Notes: generated from the sequence alone by a model not told the origin. Positions 8,176 to 17,559 are shown, counted from the stretch's first letter. The stretch is 64,000 nt of DNA from an uncultured Spirochaetales bacterium (GCA_949289305.1 CASENB010000008.1:1-64000), one strand, 5' to 3'. Program-made: numbers and translations.

Positions 8176-9465
8176 ATGTCAAATTTAATCAATGAAAAGA
8201 TAAATACAGCTAATATGCCGGACAGCAAAGGATATTTTGGAGAATTCGGAGGATCATTTGTTCCCGAGAAACTCAAAATGGTAATGGATGATGTTGCCGC
8301 GGCTTATGAAAAGATATCTAGAGATCCTACTTTTTTAGAGGAGTTAAAACTTCTTAACGAGACATATACTGGGCGCCCTAGCCCAATTTACCATGCAAAG
8401 AGATTATCTGCCGCGGTAGGAGGAGCTGAAATATATCTGAAACGAGAAGATCTAAACCATACAGGAGCTCATAAGATAAACCATGCGCTCGGCGAAGTCC
8501 TTCTTGCAAAGAGAATGGGCAAGAAAAAGGTTATTGCAGAAACCGGAGCCGGGCAGCACGGAGTTGCACTTGCAACTGCAGCTGCGCTGCTTGGCCTTGA
8601 CTGTGACATCTACATGGGCGAAGTCGATGTGAAAAAAGAGGCTCCAAACGTATCAAGGATGAAGATCTTAGGGGCAAAGGTAATTTCCGTAACGCGTGGG
8701 ACAAGAACGCTAAAGGATGCGGTCGATGCCGCATTTGAAGCATATCTTGAAGACCCTGTTAATCAGATATATTGTATCGGAAGCGTCGTAGGGCCTCACC
8801 CATTTCCCGAAATGGTAAGAGACTTCCAATCTGTTATTGGAATAGAAGCAAGGGAGCAGATGCTAAAAAGCGAAGGATCTCTTCCTGATGCGATAGTCGC
8901 ATGCGTTGGAGGTGGAAGCAATGCGATAGGACTTTTTTCTGCGTTCCTTGACGATAAAAATGTCAAAATCTATGGGGTGGAGCCTGCAGGCAAAGGACTT
9001 GATACGAACATGCATGCCGCATCGATGGAAAAAGGAAAGAAAGGAATACTTCACGGCTTTAAATGCTATTTCATTCAGGATGAAAACGGCGAGCCGCTTC
9101 CTGTCTATTCGATTGCAAGCGGACTAGATTACCCAGGAGTCGGCCCCCAGCATTGCTATCTGCACGACCTTAAGAGGGTAAACTATGTAAGCATAACAGA
9201 CAGAGAGGCTGTCGAAGCGTTCTATGCGCTCTCACGCATGGAAGGAATAATACCGGCCCTTGAAAGCAGCCACGCCGTCTCTTACGCAGTAAAGCTTGCA
9301 AAAGAGATTGGAAAAGGGAAAAAGATCCTTGTCAACCTCTCAGGACGTGGAGATAAGGATATAGACTTCGTAATGGAGAACTATCCTATCAGCGAATACG
9401 AACCAGAAGACGTCATGAAAGACGGCTATGATGAGTTTTTATCTCATATCTCATCAAAAGCCTGA
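8176..9465 (+). CDS. trpB: tryptophan synthase beta chain
   Basis: 429 residues, slightly longer than the usual 390-400. TrpB condenses indole with serine on pyridoxal phosphate. Motifs: [11 protein letters not shown] at the N-terminus, [26 protein letters not shown] with the PLP lysine, [10 protein letters not shown] with the catalytic Glu, GGGSNAIG binding the phosphate, and NLSGRGDKD near the end. This is the classical TrpB1 form that normally works with TrpA. An AGGAGG Shine-Dalgarno lies six bases before ATG. No trpA or other trp gene is in the window. The end overlaps recX on the opposite strand by 22 bp. Confidence 0.95.
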   Translation: MSNLINEKINTANMPDSKGYFGEFGGSFVPEKLKMVMDDVAAAYEKISRDPTFLEELKLLNETYTGRPSPIYHAKRLSAAVGGAEIYLKREDLNHTGAHKINHALGEVLLAKRMGKKKVIAETGAGQHGVALATAAALLGLDCDIYMGEVDVKKEAPNVSRMKILGAKVISVTRGTRTLKDAVDAAFEAYLEDPVNQIYCIGSVVGPHPFPEMVRDFQSVIGIEAREQMLKSEGSLPDAIVACVGGGSNAIGLFSAFLDDKNVKIYGVEPAGKGLDTNMHAASMEKGKKGILHGFKCYFIQDENGEPLPVYSIASGLDYPGVGPQHCYLHDLKRVNYVSITDREAVEAFYALSRMEGIIPALESSHAVSYAVKLAKEIGKGKKILVNLSGRGDKDIDFVMENYPISEYEPEDVMKDGYDEFLSHISSKA

Positions 9466-9875
9466 TTTAGAGCTTCCTTTATTTCAGATGTCTTAAAACC
9501 TTTGAGGACAAGGCCCTGAACGGCCTTGTTCATTTCTTTCTTTGAAAGAGCTTCTTTAACAACCCGTTTTACCATCTCTTTATATTCGTCGCTATTGATG
9601 AGTTCGTCTATTGCATTATCAATATCCTCTCCGCTTATCCCTTTGTCTTTAAGTTTCAGCCTTATAAGAGCCGCACTATCACCCTTTTTGATCCTGCTCC
9701 TTATAAACATTTCAATGAAACGGGCGTTGCTTATCGCTCCTTCCTTTTCAAGCTTGGCTAAAGCATCTTCGATCTCGTCATCTTTAAATCCCTTGTTTCG
9801 CAGCTTCTCTTTTAATTCTTTTTTCGTGTGCTCCCTCATAGCTAGAAGCGAGAGCGCTTTTTCATATGCCGTCAT
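9444..9875 (-). CDS. recX: regulatory protein RecX
   Basis: 143 residues, typical for RecX, an inhibitor or modulator of the RecA filament. It consists of three repeated three-helix units: [19 protein letters not shown] near the start, [18 protein letters not shown] in the middle and [20 protein letters not shown] at the end. recA is not adjacent. It converges on trpB with overlapping coding ends and diverges from the response-regulator gene. Confidence 0.85.
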   Translation of the reverse strand: MTAYEKALSLLAMREHTKKELKEKLRNKGFKDDEIEDALAKLEKEGAISNARFIEMFIRSRIKKGDSAALIRLKLKDKGISGEDIDNAIDELINSDEYKEMVKRVVKEALSKKEMNKAVQGLVLKGFKTSEIKEALNQAFDEI

Positions 9876-9941
9876 GAAAATAGTCTACTAGAGAAACAAA
9901 AAAACAACAAATATGATTTATACTGAAAAAAGGAGTTGATT

Positions 9942-10613
9942 ATGGTTAGTTTACTAGTAGTTGAAGATGATGAACTTCTTTTAAAGAGCATGAAGACTTT
10001 TTTAACAAAGCATGGCTTTGATATATCTGGGGCAAAAAACGCAAATGAAGCCTATGAACAGATGGAGAAGAAGAATTTCGATTTAATTATTTCAGATATA
10101 ATGATGGAAGGAGAAGATGGTTTTGAGTTTGCAGAATCCGTCAGACAGATGGATAAGGAAAAGCCAATCATATTCGTTACTGCAAGATCAGACATAGAGA
10201 GCAAGGCGAAAGGCTTTAACCTTGGAATAGATGACTATATGACAAAGCCGATAGACTTTGAAGAACTCATAATGAGGGTCAACGCACTTTTAAGAAGGGC
10301 AAAAATCGCATCTGAGAAAAAACTCCATATCGGGACTCTTACGATGGACAGCGATGAGATGACGGCGTATGTAAACGGCGAGGAGATTCCTCTTACGGTA
10401 AGAGAATTCAATATCCTTTTCAAACTGCTTTCATTTCCTAAGAAAACGTTTACGCGCACACAGCTTTTAAACGAGTTCTGGGCTTTAGACTCATCGACTG
10501 GGACACGAAGCATCGACGTATACATTACTAAAATCAGGGAGAAGTTCCAGTGCTGTAAGGATTTTGAGATAGTAACGGTGCACGGCCTGGGATATAAAGC
10601 GGTAATAAAGTGA
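9942..10613 (+). CDS. OmpR/PhoB-family response regulator
   Basis: 223 residues from ATG 9942, which follows AAAAGGAG; a TTG six bases earlier is in frame but too close to the Shine-Dalgarno. The receiver domain spans about residues 1-115, with acidic residues in VVEDDE, the phosphorylated Asp in LIISDIMM, the Thr in IFVTAR and the Lys in MTKPID. The C-terminal winged helix covers about 125-223, with LTVREFNILFKLL and TRSIDVYITKIREK. It is a DNA-binding transcription factor controlled by the histidine kinase that starts in its stop codon. Confidence 0.93.
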   Translation: MVSLLVVEDDELLLKSMKTFLTKHGFDISGAKNANEAYEQMEKKNFDLIISDIMMEGEDGFEFAESVRQMDKEKPIIFVTARSDIESKAKGFNLGIDDYMTKPIDFEELIMRVNALLRRAKIASEKKLHIGTLTMDSDEMTAYVNGEEIPLTVREFNILFKLLSFPKKTFTRTQLLNEFWALDSSTGTRSIDVYITKIREKFQCCKDFEIVTVHGLGYKAVIK

Positions 10614-11686
10614 GAAGAAGAGGATACAGAAACAGCATAATTTCAATAAGAAGTTATTTCACTTTAATTGTGGCAATCGTAATTACGACGCTCATTGCGA
10701 TTGTCGTAGTCTATCAGACGGTCAAATACATATTCGATTTTAATATTACAGCTGAAATAGTATTCCTTATTTCAAGGTACACGCTATTTTTATGTATTAC
10801 GATAACTGTAGTATTCATAATAATTAATGCGATATCAAAGCGTTATGTGGTTGATAAACCGTTAAAAAAAATTCTTGATTCAACAGACCGCATAACGGCT
10901 GGAGATTTTACAGTCAGGATCACAGATGGAAAAGAGGAACATGTAAAGACGGAGTTCGATCTCATTGCATTCAGGCTCGATAAAATGGCTGAAGAACTTG
11001 AAGGGATGGAAATTCTTCAGGAAGATTTCATGTCGAATCTATCCCATGAGATGAAAACACCTCTCGCAACAATCCAAAACTATGCTATGCTCCTCCAAGG
11101 GGAAGAAGACCCTGATAAAATAAAGGAATATTCCAAGATAATCGCAATGACGACAAGGAAGTTCTCAACCCTCATTACGAACATCCTTAAACTTAATAAA
11201 CTTGAAAATCAGAAGATATTCCCTGAAAAGACAAGATATGATTTAGCAGAGCAGATCAGAATCGCCCTAGTAGATACAGAGGCGCTGTGGTCTCAAAAAG
11301 ATATCAACATAATTTCAGATCTTCCAGACAATCTTTATATCTATGCAGACGCGGAACTGTTTGACATAGTGTGGAATAATTTGATATCAAACGCTATAAA
11401 ATTCACGAACTACGGCGGTACAATCGAGGTTAGCATCAAAGAAAAAGAAAACGGTACGCTCGTTTCAATTAAAGATAATGGAATTGGAATGAGTGAAGAA
11501 GAGATGAAAAGAATCTATGACAAGTTCTATCAGGCGGATAGGAGCCATAAGTCAAAAGGCAACGGCCTTGGACTTGCACTAGTAAAGAAGATCATGGACA
11601 TCACGGGGGCAAAGATTGCAGTCGAATCAGAAAAAGGAAAAGGAAGCACTTTCAGCGTTCTCTTCCCTGTTGAAGAGTATTATTAA
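10610..11686 (+). CDS. sensor histidine kinase
   Basis: 358 residues starting at GTG 10610, which overlaps the regulator stop (GTGA), so the pair is coupled. Two membrane helices (about residues 14-36 and 49-70) with almost no periplasmic loop suggest sensing in or near the membrane. A HAMP-like linker (KPLKKILDSTDRITAGDFTVRI) follows, then the phosphorylated His in LSHEMKTPLATI and the ATPase boxes NLISNAIKFT, DNGIGMS and GNGLGLALVKKI. The signal is unknown. The adjacent membrane protein may be a target or partner. Confidence 0.92.
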   Translation: MRRRGYRNSIISIRSYFTLIVAIVITTLIAIVVVYQTVKYIFDFNITAEIVFLISRYTLFLCITITVVFIIINAISKRYVVDKPLKKILDSTDRITAGDFTVRITDGKEEHVKTEFDLIAFRLDKMAEELEGMEILQEDFMSNLSHEMKTPLATIQNYAMLLQGEEDPDKIKEYSKIIAMTTRKFSTLITNILKLNKLENQKIFPEKTRYDLAEQIRIALVDTEALWSQKDINIISDLPDNLYIYADAELFDIVWNNLISNAIKFTNYGGTIEVSIKEKENGTLVSIKDNGIGMSEEEMKRIYDKFYQADRSHKSKGNGLGLALVKKIMDITGAKIAVESEKGKGSTFSVLFPVEEYY

Positions 11687-12488
11687 TCCCCCTCTCATTA
11701 TAACACTCTCATTGACTATCGTATCTATAGTCTCTCTCGTAATCATCTTCTCTTCAGGATACGACACTCTCCCAATATCTTCTCTATTTTATTTCATCTC
11801 CTCATATGCGCTCACTGTAATATGTTATAAGGCGCGAAAACTTGCGCCTTTAATAAAGAAGATCAGAAATCATAATCTTGTAAAGGATAATGATAGAAGA
11901 AGGAAAATTACGCTTGCATTCTCAATTCTATATAATGGTATTTACATCGCATTAAAAGTCGCAGTCGGCCTGCTATTCGGTATCCCTTGGCTCGTCGCAC
12001 TTGCGTTTTACTACTTCGTTGTCTTTCTTGCAAAAACGCTCATACTATTCTTTAAAGAAAATGATTACAGGCTCTCTGCATTCATTGCAACCATCCTGCT
12101 TCTTCTCTCGTTCTCACTGTCTTTTATCGCACGCGATATCGTAAAAGAGACGTTTGCTTTCTCCTACCCCGGCACACTTATATATGTATTCGCACTCTAC
12201 TCTTTTTCATTCCTATCAAGCGCAATATACGGTTTTATAAAAGACAGAAAGAGCAAGGACGTTAAGACAAAATGCTATAGAACGCTATCATTAGCCCTTG
12301 CCGCCGTTTCTATATTGACGCTGCAAAGTGCGATGTTCACATCATTTTCAAGCGGAGAAGAGACATTCAAAAGATACATGAACATAATTCTTGCGCTTTT
12401 CGTCGTAGTATTTGTTGTAGCTCTTGCTGTTTATCTGTTTGTTTTCTCATTAAGAATAAAAAAGGAGAAGAAATTCTCCGACATCTAA
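11616..12488 (+). CDS. multi-pass membrane protein of unknown function
   Basis: About eight hydrophobic helices and a lysine-rich C-terminus (RIKKEKKFSDI). I do not recognise a named family. The start is uncertain: TTG 11616 has a GGGG eight bases upstream and overlaps the kinase gene by 71 bp, while TTG 11670 gives a more natural 272-residue membrane protein with a 17-bp overlap but no Shine-Dalgarno. The overlap with the kinase implies co-expression, so it could be part of, or controlled by, the two-component system. The short gap to the convergent ABC-F gene holds a symmetric hairpin. Confidence 0.6.
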   Translation: MQSNQKKEKEALSAFSSLLKSIINPPLIITLSLTIVSIVSLVIIFSSGYDTLPISSLFYFISSYALTVICYKARKLAPLIKKIRNHNLVKDNDRRRKITLAFSILYNGIYIALKVAVGLLFGIPWLVALAFYYFVVFLAKTLILFFKENDYRLSAFIATILLLLSFSLSFIARDIVKETFAFSYPGTLIYVFALYSFSFLSSAIYGFIKDRKSKDVKTKCYRTLSLALAAVSILTLQSAMFTSFSSGEETFKRYMNIILALFVVVFVVALAVYLFVFSLRIKKEKKFSDI

Positions 12489-12513
12489 TGTTTTTGCTTA
12501 ATTCAAAACATTA
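12486..12513. terminator. symmetric hairpin between convergent genes
   Basis: TAATGTTTT (12486-12494) pairs with AAAACATTA (12505-12513) round a 10-base loop. It includes the stop codons of the membrane-protein gene and, on the other strand, the ABC-F gene. The T and A tracts are inside the stem, as in some bidirectional terminators. Confidence 0.4.
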
Positions 12514-14018
12514 AGGCAAGATGTGTTTCCTTTTCTTATAATCTCAAACCTTCTATTTGTAATTGAGTCTAAGAATGCCTTGTCATGGCTTACCAAGATC
12601 AAAGTGCAATCGCTGTTTTTAAGCATATCTTCCATTATCATGATGGCTTTGATATCGAGATGGTTCGTAATCTCATCCATTATGATAATCCTTCTGCCTT
12701 TTTGTTTTGATATCGCAAAGTCAAGCTTCTTTAATTCTCCGGGACTTGGAGAGATATTTCTCTCAAGAAGAAATGAAGGATCGGATGAGAGACGGTACAT
12801 ATCAGAAAGTATTTCAGCTTTCTCCTGATCGTTTAAAGAATCAAATTCTGAAAGTATTCTCACCTCGTCATCTTTACTGTATTCCTGAGCGACATATAAG
12901 AGAAGATCTTCTTTTCCAAGTTCTTTTATCCTCTCTATAAGTGCGTTAATAAATACGGTCTTTCCAGCTCCGTTATCCCCTGTAATTCCGATCTTATCGC
13001 CTTCACGTATTATTACATCTGGAATTGAGAGAATAAAATCACCTCTTTCTATAATCGTTGAGGGAAAGAAAATTTCTTTTAGATATCCACTTGATGCTTT
13101 TATGGAAAGTCCTTCCTTCTTCATCTTCGGGCGTACCATCCCATCCAGTTCTTTCTGCTTATGTGATTCTAAAGACTCAATACGTCTTTTCTGATCGCTA
13201 AGGCTTCTGTCTTTACTAGTGAGTCTAGCTCCATCTATTTTGGCCTTCGCACTATGATCTTTTTTATCGATATTAGCCTTAGAGAGCTTCTTTTCCATAG
13301 AACTGCTTTTCTCTGAAAGTCTCTGACTCTTTCCTTTTAAATAGTTTATGTCGCTTTGAACCTTTGAATACTCTTTAAAAAGGCTGTCTTTCCTCCTTTT
13401 TAACTCATCTAATGAAAGAGAAAGCGGAAGCGGTATGTCATATAAAACTGATGGCGAATCCCCCTCTTTTTCAAAGATGATGGTACGGCTGCTTAGTCTA
13501 TCCGCACTGTCTCTGTCGTGCGTGATGATAATCTTTATGATATCCAAACTATTAAGTGTTGATATCATAATCTCCTTGTTCTTCTGATCTAAATGGTTAG
13601 TAGGCTCGTCTAATATGATTATCTCAGGATGGCTTGAAAGGCATGCTAATAACTGCAGTCTCTTTTTCTCACCACCAGAGAGATGATCAGGATTCATTAT
13701 CATGTCATCTGTGATTTCGAGCTTAGACATAAGCTCTCCATTTTCCTTACTACCATCATAGATGTTTATAAGATCTTCTGTTGATATTTCTATAAACACC
13801 TGATCCTGTATCACAACAGATCCGCTGCATCTTACCCTTCCGCAGCTTGGCTCTGCCTGTCCTGCTATAAGGGAGGCAAGCGTGGTCTTACCGCTGCCAT
13901 TTGCCCCTGTAAAGACGGTAGTGCCGTCATAAATGGATAAATTGAGATTGCTAAATATCTGGCATGACGCGCCAGGATATGAAAAACTTAGATTTTCAAT
14001 ATGAATATAATTCGACAT
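12498..14018 (-). CDS. ABC-F family ATPase (ribosome-acting or antibiotic-protection type)
   Basis: 506 residues, two ABC domains in one chain and no membrane segments. The ATG at 14018 (SNYIHIENL) follows GGGG; a TTG five codons earlier lies in the terminator T tract. Domain 1: Walker A GANGSGKTT, signature LSGGEKKRL, Walker B IIILDEPTNHLD. Domain 2: GDNGAGKT, a degenerate signature LSPGELKKL and IIIMDEITNHLD, with Ile for the usual Pro. Between them is a charged helical arm of about 110 residues including KANIDKKDHSAKAKIDGARL, a pattern of ABC-F proteins that act on the ribosome. Whether it gives antibiotic protection or is a housekeeping factor cannot be told. It lies directly downstream of the rpsI terminator. 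Confidence 0.85.
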   Translation of the reverse strand: MSNYIHIENLSFSYPGASCQIFSNLNLSIYDGTTVFTGANGSGKTTLASLIAGQAEPSCGRVRCSGSVVIQDQVFIEISTEDLINIYDGSKENGELMSKLEITDDMIMNPDHLSGGEKKRLQLLACLSSHPEIIILDEPTNHLDQKNKEIMISTLNSLDIIKIIITHDRDSADRLSSRTIIFEKEGDSPSVLYDIPLPLSLSLDELKRRKDSLFKEYSKVQSDINYLKGKSQRLSEKSSSMEKKLSKANIDKKDHSAKAKIDGARLTSKDRSLSDQKRRIESLESHKQKELDGMVRPKMKKEGLSIKASSGYLKEIFFPSTIIERGDFILSIPDVIIREGDKIGITGDNGAGKTVFINALIERIKELGKEDLLLYVAQEYSKDDEVRILSEFDSLNDQEKAEILSDMYRLSSDPSFLLERNISPSPGELKKLDFAISKQKGRRIIIMDEITNHLDIKAIMIMEDMLKNSDCTLILVSHDKAFLDSITNRRFEIIRKGNTSCLNVLN

Positions 14019-14033
14019 TTTCCCCACAAACAA

Positions 14034-14060
14034 AAAAACCGGCCATTTCTGACCGGATTG
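14034..14060 (-). terminator. intrinsic terminator of the rplM-rpsI operon
   Basis: Read on the minus strand, CCGGTC-AGAAAT-GGCCGG forms a six-base-pair stem (one T-G wobble) followed by seven T. It lies 16 bases after the rpsI stop and its T tract ends about 15 bases before the ABC-F start, so read-through could supply ABC-F mRNA. Confidence 0.8.
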
Positions 14061-14075
14061 AATAGGTAAAAATAC

Positions 14076-14489
14076 TTATCTCTTTGAGAACTGGAATCTT
14101 CTTCTTGCTCCGCGCTGGCCGTATTTCTTTCTTTCGACCATTCTTGGGTCTCTAGTCATTAATCCTGCAGCGTGTAGTGCTGGCTTATAAGCTTCGTTCT
14201 CGTTTACAAGAGCTCTTGCAACTCCGTGTCTGCAAGCTTCAGCCTGTCCTTTGATTCCGCCACCCGTAACGTTGATTACGAGATCGTATTTTCCTTCAGT
14301 CTCAGTTACCTTGAATGGCTGACTTACGAGAGATGAATTGAGTACGTCTACGAAGTACTCATCAACTTTCTGTCCGTTTACTGTGATGTTGCCGTTTCCC
14401 TCTCTGAGGTATACGCGAGCAACTGCAGTCTTTCTTCTTCCAACCCCAATTGCGAGGTTCTCTGTGTTCTTTACTTCTTTCTTAGCCAT
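14076..14489 (-). CDS. rpsI: 30S ribosomal protein S9
   Basis: 137 residues. S9 sits in the small-subunit head, with its C-terminal tail reaching the P-site tRNA. Visible hallmarks are GVGRRKTAVARVYL at the start, GGGIKGQAEACRHGVARAL, DPRMVERKKYGQRGARRRFQFSKR at the end and the terminal K-R. ATG 14489 follows AGGAGGTAGGTG; a GTG directly before it is a less likely start. It is the second gene after rplM, as in most bacteria. Confidence 0.97.
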   Translation of the reverse strand: MAKKEVKNTENLAIGVGRRKTAVARVYLREGNGNITVNGQKVDEYFVDVLNSSLVSQPFKVTETEGKYDLVINVTGGGIKGQAEACRHGVARALVNENEAYKPALHAAGLMTRDPRMVERKKYGQRGARRRFQFSKR

Positions 14490-14499
14490 CACCTACCTC

Positions 14500-14928
14500 C
14501 TAGAGCTCTACAGCAATTGGCTTCTGAGCCTGATGTGGATGCTCACTTCCTGCATAAATCTTTACGTTTGTAAAGAGCTTTCTTCCAAGTTTTCCATGAG
14601 GTAGCATACCCTTGATTGCATGCTCCATAGGGAATGTAGGCTTTCTATTGATTACATCGCCATACTTCTCTTCTCTTAATCCACCTGGATACATAGAGTG
14701 GCGGTAATACTTCTTGTCTTCCATCTTATTCCCGCTTACTGTAGCCTTAGCAGCATTGATGATGATAACATAGTCCCCCAAGTCCTGGTGAGGAACATAC
14801 TCAGCCTTGTTCTTACCTCTTAGGATGTTAGCAGCAGCTACTGCAACTCTTCCAAGGTTCTTGCCTTCTGCGTCGATAACATACCATTTCTTCTCGACAG
14901 TTAGAGGCTTAACAAAAATAGTTTTCAT
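14500..14928 (-). CDS. rplM: 50S ribosomal protein L13
   Basis: 142 residues from ATG 14928 (KTIFVKP), the normal length; the frame runs 14 codons further upstream into the leader. Motifs: WYVIDAEGKNLGRVAV, ILRGKNKAEYVPHQDLGDYVIIINA, and YRHSMYPGGL towards the end. L13 is an early-assembling large-subunit protein. It is followed by rpsI after 10 bases and preceded by a leader of nearly 200 bases. Confidence 0.97.
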   Translation of the reverse strand: MKTIFVKPLTVEKKWYVIDAEGKNLGRVAVAAANILRGKNKAEYVPHQDLGDYVIIINAAKATVSGNKMEDKKYYRHSMYPGGLREEKYGDVINRKPTFPMEHAIKGMLPHGKLGRKLFTNVKIYAGSEHPHQAQKPIAVEL

Positions 14929-15122
14929 TTCTAAACCCTTATTAATTAATTTTTGCTTTATAGGACTCACCTGCTTATCAGAATCAGTAGCTACTCATCG
15001 TCCCCCGTGGGAAGCAGAGGAAGATGCAGGCTATAGCCCTTTATTCTTTTAAGACTTCCTATAAAAATAGAGATCTTAAAGCTGAGCATCTTTAAGATCA
15101 AAGGCCAGACATGCCGACCGAT
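14929..15122 (-). promoter_or_regulatory. long structured 5' leader of rplM (candidate L13 autoregulatory leader)
   Basis: The untranslated region from the predicted start to the rplM ATG is close to 195 bases, much longer than a ribosome binding site needs. It holds a perfect 10-bp hairpin, GATCTTAAAG (15072-15081 on plus) with CTTTAAGATC (15090-15099) and an eight-base loop, and a second GC-rich part with GGCTATAGCC and CCCACGGGGGAC. L13 operons in several phyla are controlled by L13 binding a leader; this is inferred here from position and structure only. Confidence 0.5.
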
Positions 15123-15127
15123 TAGCA

Positions 15128-15157
15128 ATTATAGGCGAAAAAGATAAACAATGTAAA
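15128..15157 (-). promoter_or_regulatory. strong promoter of the rplM-rpsI operon
   Basis: On the minus strand TTTACA (15157-15152), an 18-base spacer and a perfect TATAAT (15133-15128). It lies just after the pcrA stop at 15175, so rplM does not depend on read-through from pcrA. Confidence 0.7.
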
Positions 15158-15174
15158 GAGTTATGAAACGTTTT

Positions 15175-17559
15175 TCAAATCTTTTCTAGCTTTGAATAGC
15201 CTTCCATCAGTTTGATAGTCTTACCAGAGTCAAAAAGAACTGTTAAAACCCTTTTGCTGTTAACTTCCTTTATCTCTGTTATTACTCCAGTTCCATATGC
15301 AGGGCTCTTTACCTTATCATCAACATTAAAGTGAGTACTCTTAATTCCTTCGCTTATCTTCTCACCTTTTCCAACGATGCTTAAAGATGCGGTTGCCTCA
15401 TTAAGCCTGACTGTTCCGATATCGAATTTAATCGTTAAAAGGCGTTTTCCAATCTCTCCGCTCTTTATATCGATTATCATACCTCGTCCATATGTCGGAC
15501 TTAATACTATGTCGTATAGAGAATACAGAGGGATTTCCCTTTTTTCTGCCTTTCTGGGCTTTATATCGATATTCTTCGCCCATGACGGCTTATTAGTAAA
15601 GTCACTGCTTGTCCTGTACGTTACCCTCGATCCGATATACGGATTAGGATTATCTATCTCCTTTACCCTGCTGCTTAGCATCATATCTTCAGGTATTTCT
15701 TCTAAATATCTTGATATCTTCCTGTAATCGCGCCTCCCCCACATATAACGCGATGCGGCATATGAAAGATAAAGTTCTTTTTTCGCCCTCGTCACAGCAA
15801 CGTAGAAAAGCCTTCTTTCTTCTTCAACACCTTTTTCCGTCTGACTGCTTCTTGCCCCTGGAATCAACTCATCTTCAAGACCTGATACGAAGACATAATC
15901 GAATTCAAGCCCTTTAGTGTTATGCATCGTGATTAACGTAACACCAGGCCTGTCGTCTTCGCCCTTGCCTCCTGCTGTAGAATTATCTAGCGTTATGTTC
16001 TCTAAAAACTCTTCAAGGCTCCTTCTTCCTGCAGGATAATCGCTGAGGGTACTTAAAAACGCATTAAGGTTTTCATTCTTACTCGTTCTTATGCTCTCAT
16101 CTTTTTCCGCCTCGTAATAACTTTGAAGCCCAAATGAGGAAAATGCGATCTTAACGACCTCTTCAAGAGGCATATTGTTATCGAGATTGAAAGAGGCTTC
16201 ATCATAGGCGTTTAAGAACGTCTGAGCACCTTCCTTTGCCTTAGCGCTGAATGACGATGATGCCTCTCTTAAAGCTTTTATAGTGTCCGTGTCATCTCCT
16301 ACAAGAATCTTATCTATCGTTTTATCTCCAAGGCCACGGGAAGGCTTATTTATAATACGCCTGAAGTTAACGCTGTCTAATGGATTAACAAGAAGACGTA
16401 AAATCGCAAGAGTGTCTTTAATTTCTTCCCTTTCGTAGAACTTCAATGCTCCGACAAGGCGGTATGGTATACGGCTTAGTCCTAAAAGACGCTCGAACTC
16501 AAGCGACTGTGCGTTCGTGCGGTAGATTATCGCAGTATTATCATAGTCGTTGATACGCCTAATCTTTCTTATTATGGTTTCAGCCTCCTCTTTGCCATCG
16601 AAAGAATAAATAAGCTCTGGCTTTTTTCCATGATGGCCATCAAAGCTGACGATCTCTTTTTTGTGTCGAGCCTTATTGTTCTTAATTACAGCTGCGGCTA
16701 AAGAGAGGATTTCACTCGTCGAGCGGTAGTTCTTCTCAAGCTTTATCTGTTTTACGTTCTTAAACGACTTGTTGAAAGTAAGAATGTTCTCGATATCAGC
16801 ACCGCGGAAAGAATAAATAGACTGATCGTCATCTCCAACTACGCACAGCTGACTGTTAGGCCCTGATATAAGGCTTAGAAGCTCAAACTGCATCTTGTTC
16901 GAGTCCTGATACTCATCTACTAGGATCTGCTTGAACCGTCTTTGATAGACGCTTCTTGCATCCTCGTATCTGTTCAAAAGGATTACAGGTCTTAATATCA
17001 AATCTGCAAAGTCGCAGTTGCCTGTACCTCGAAGAGCTCTTTCATATCTGTCGAAATAGAGAGGAAAATCGTCTATATCACGTGCAAAATGCTCTGCTCT
17101 CGTAGTATTAGGCAGAATACCAAGATCTTTTGCCTTGCTTATGTAGCTGTAGATGCTCCTTGCATCCTTTTTATCGAGCTCTGGGAATATCTGCGACAAA
17201 AGCGCTGTGGAATCCCCATCGTCATAGATCGAGAAATTGTTCTTAAGATCCGCCTTATCGCTGAACCTTCTCAAAACAGAAGACCCGAAAGAGTGGAACG
17301 TCCTGATTTCAAGACGTGATATATCCACATCTGGAAGCATGACGGCAAGACGATCCCTCATTTCCGCTGCTGCCTTATTTGTAAAAGTGACGGCAAGAAT
17401 TTCATAAGGCTTTAAAAACCCAGATTCTATATAATAGGCGATCTTGGATGTGATTACCCTAGTCTTTCCACTTCCAGCGCATGCGAGAATCAGGAGATTA
17501 TGATCCCTGTCAAGTACAGCCTCCTTCTGCCTTTCATTTAGACTTTCAAGATAGTTCAC
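15175..17559 (-). CDS. pcrA: UvrD/PcrA-type superfamily 1 DNA helicase
   Basis: 794 residues, longer than the usual 720-750. A 3'-5' helicase for repair and removal of RecA or stalled polymerase. Motifs: Q-motif LNERQKEAV, Walker A ACAGSGKTR (about 27-35), TFHSFG, VDEYQDSN (Walker B), GDDDQSIYSFRGAD, KNYRST, TMHNTKGLEFDYVF and YVAVTRAKKELY. The extra length is at the C-terminus: two Tudor-like segments (LSPTYGRGMIIDIKSG and KSPAYGTGVITEIKE), where PcrA normally has one that docks on RNA polymerase. Its start overlaps the rimO stop by 4 bp. Confidence 0.93.
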   Translation of the reverse strand: MNYLESLNERQKEAVLDRDHNLLILACAGSGKTRVITSKIAYYIESGFLKPYEILAVTFTNKAAAEMRDRLAVMLPDVDISRLEIRTFHSFGSSVLRRFSDKADLKNNFSIYDDGDSTALLSQIFPELDKKDARSIYSYISKAKDLGILPNTTRAEHFARDIDDFPLYFDRYERALRGTGNCDFADLILRPVILLNRYEDARSVYQRRFKQILVDEYQDSNKMQFELLSLISGPNSQLCVVGDDDQSIYSFRGADIENILTFNKSFKNVKQIKLEKNYRSTSEILSLAAAVIKNNKARHKKEIVSFDGHHGKKPELIYSFDGKEEAETIIRKIRRINDYDNTAIIYRTNAQSLEFERLLGLSRIPYRLVGALKFYEREEIKDTLAILRLLVNPLDSVNFRRIINKPSRGLGDKTIDKILVGDDTDTIKALREASSSFSAKAKEGAQTFLNAYDEASFNLDNNMPLEEVVKIAFSSFGLQSYYEAEKDESIRTSKNENLNAFLSTLSDYPAGRRSLEEFLENITLDNSTAGGKGEDDRPGVTLITMHNTKGLEFDYVFVSGLEDELIPGARSSQTEKGVEEERRLFYVAVTRAKKELYLSYAASRYMWGRRDYRKISRYLEEIPEDMMLSSRVKEIDNPNPYIGSRVTYRTSSDFTNKPSWAKNIDIKPRKAEKREIPLYSLYDIVLSPTYGRGMIIDIKSGEIGKRLLTIKFDIGTVRLNEATASLSIVGKGEKISEGIKSTHFNVDDKVKSPAYGTGVITEIKEVNSKRVLTVLFDSGKTIKLMEGYSKLEKI

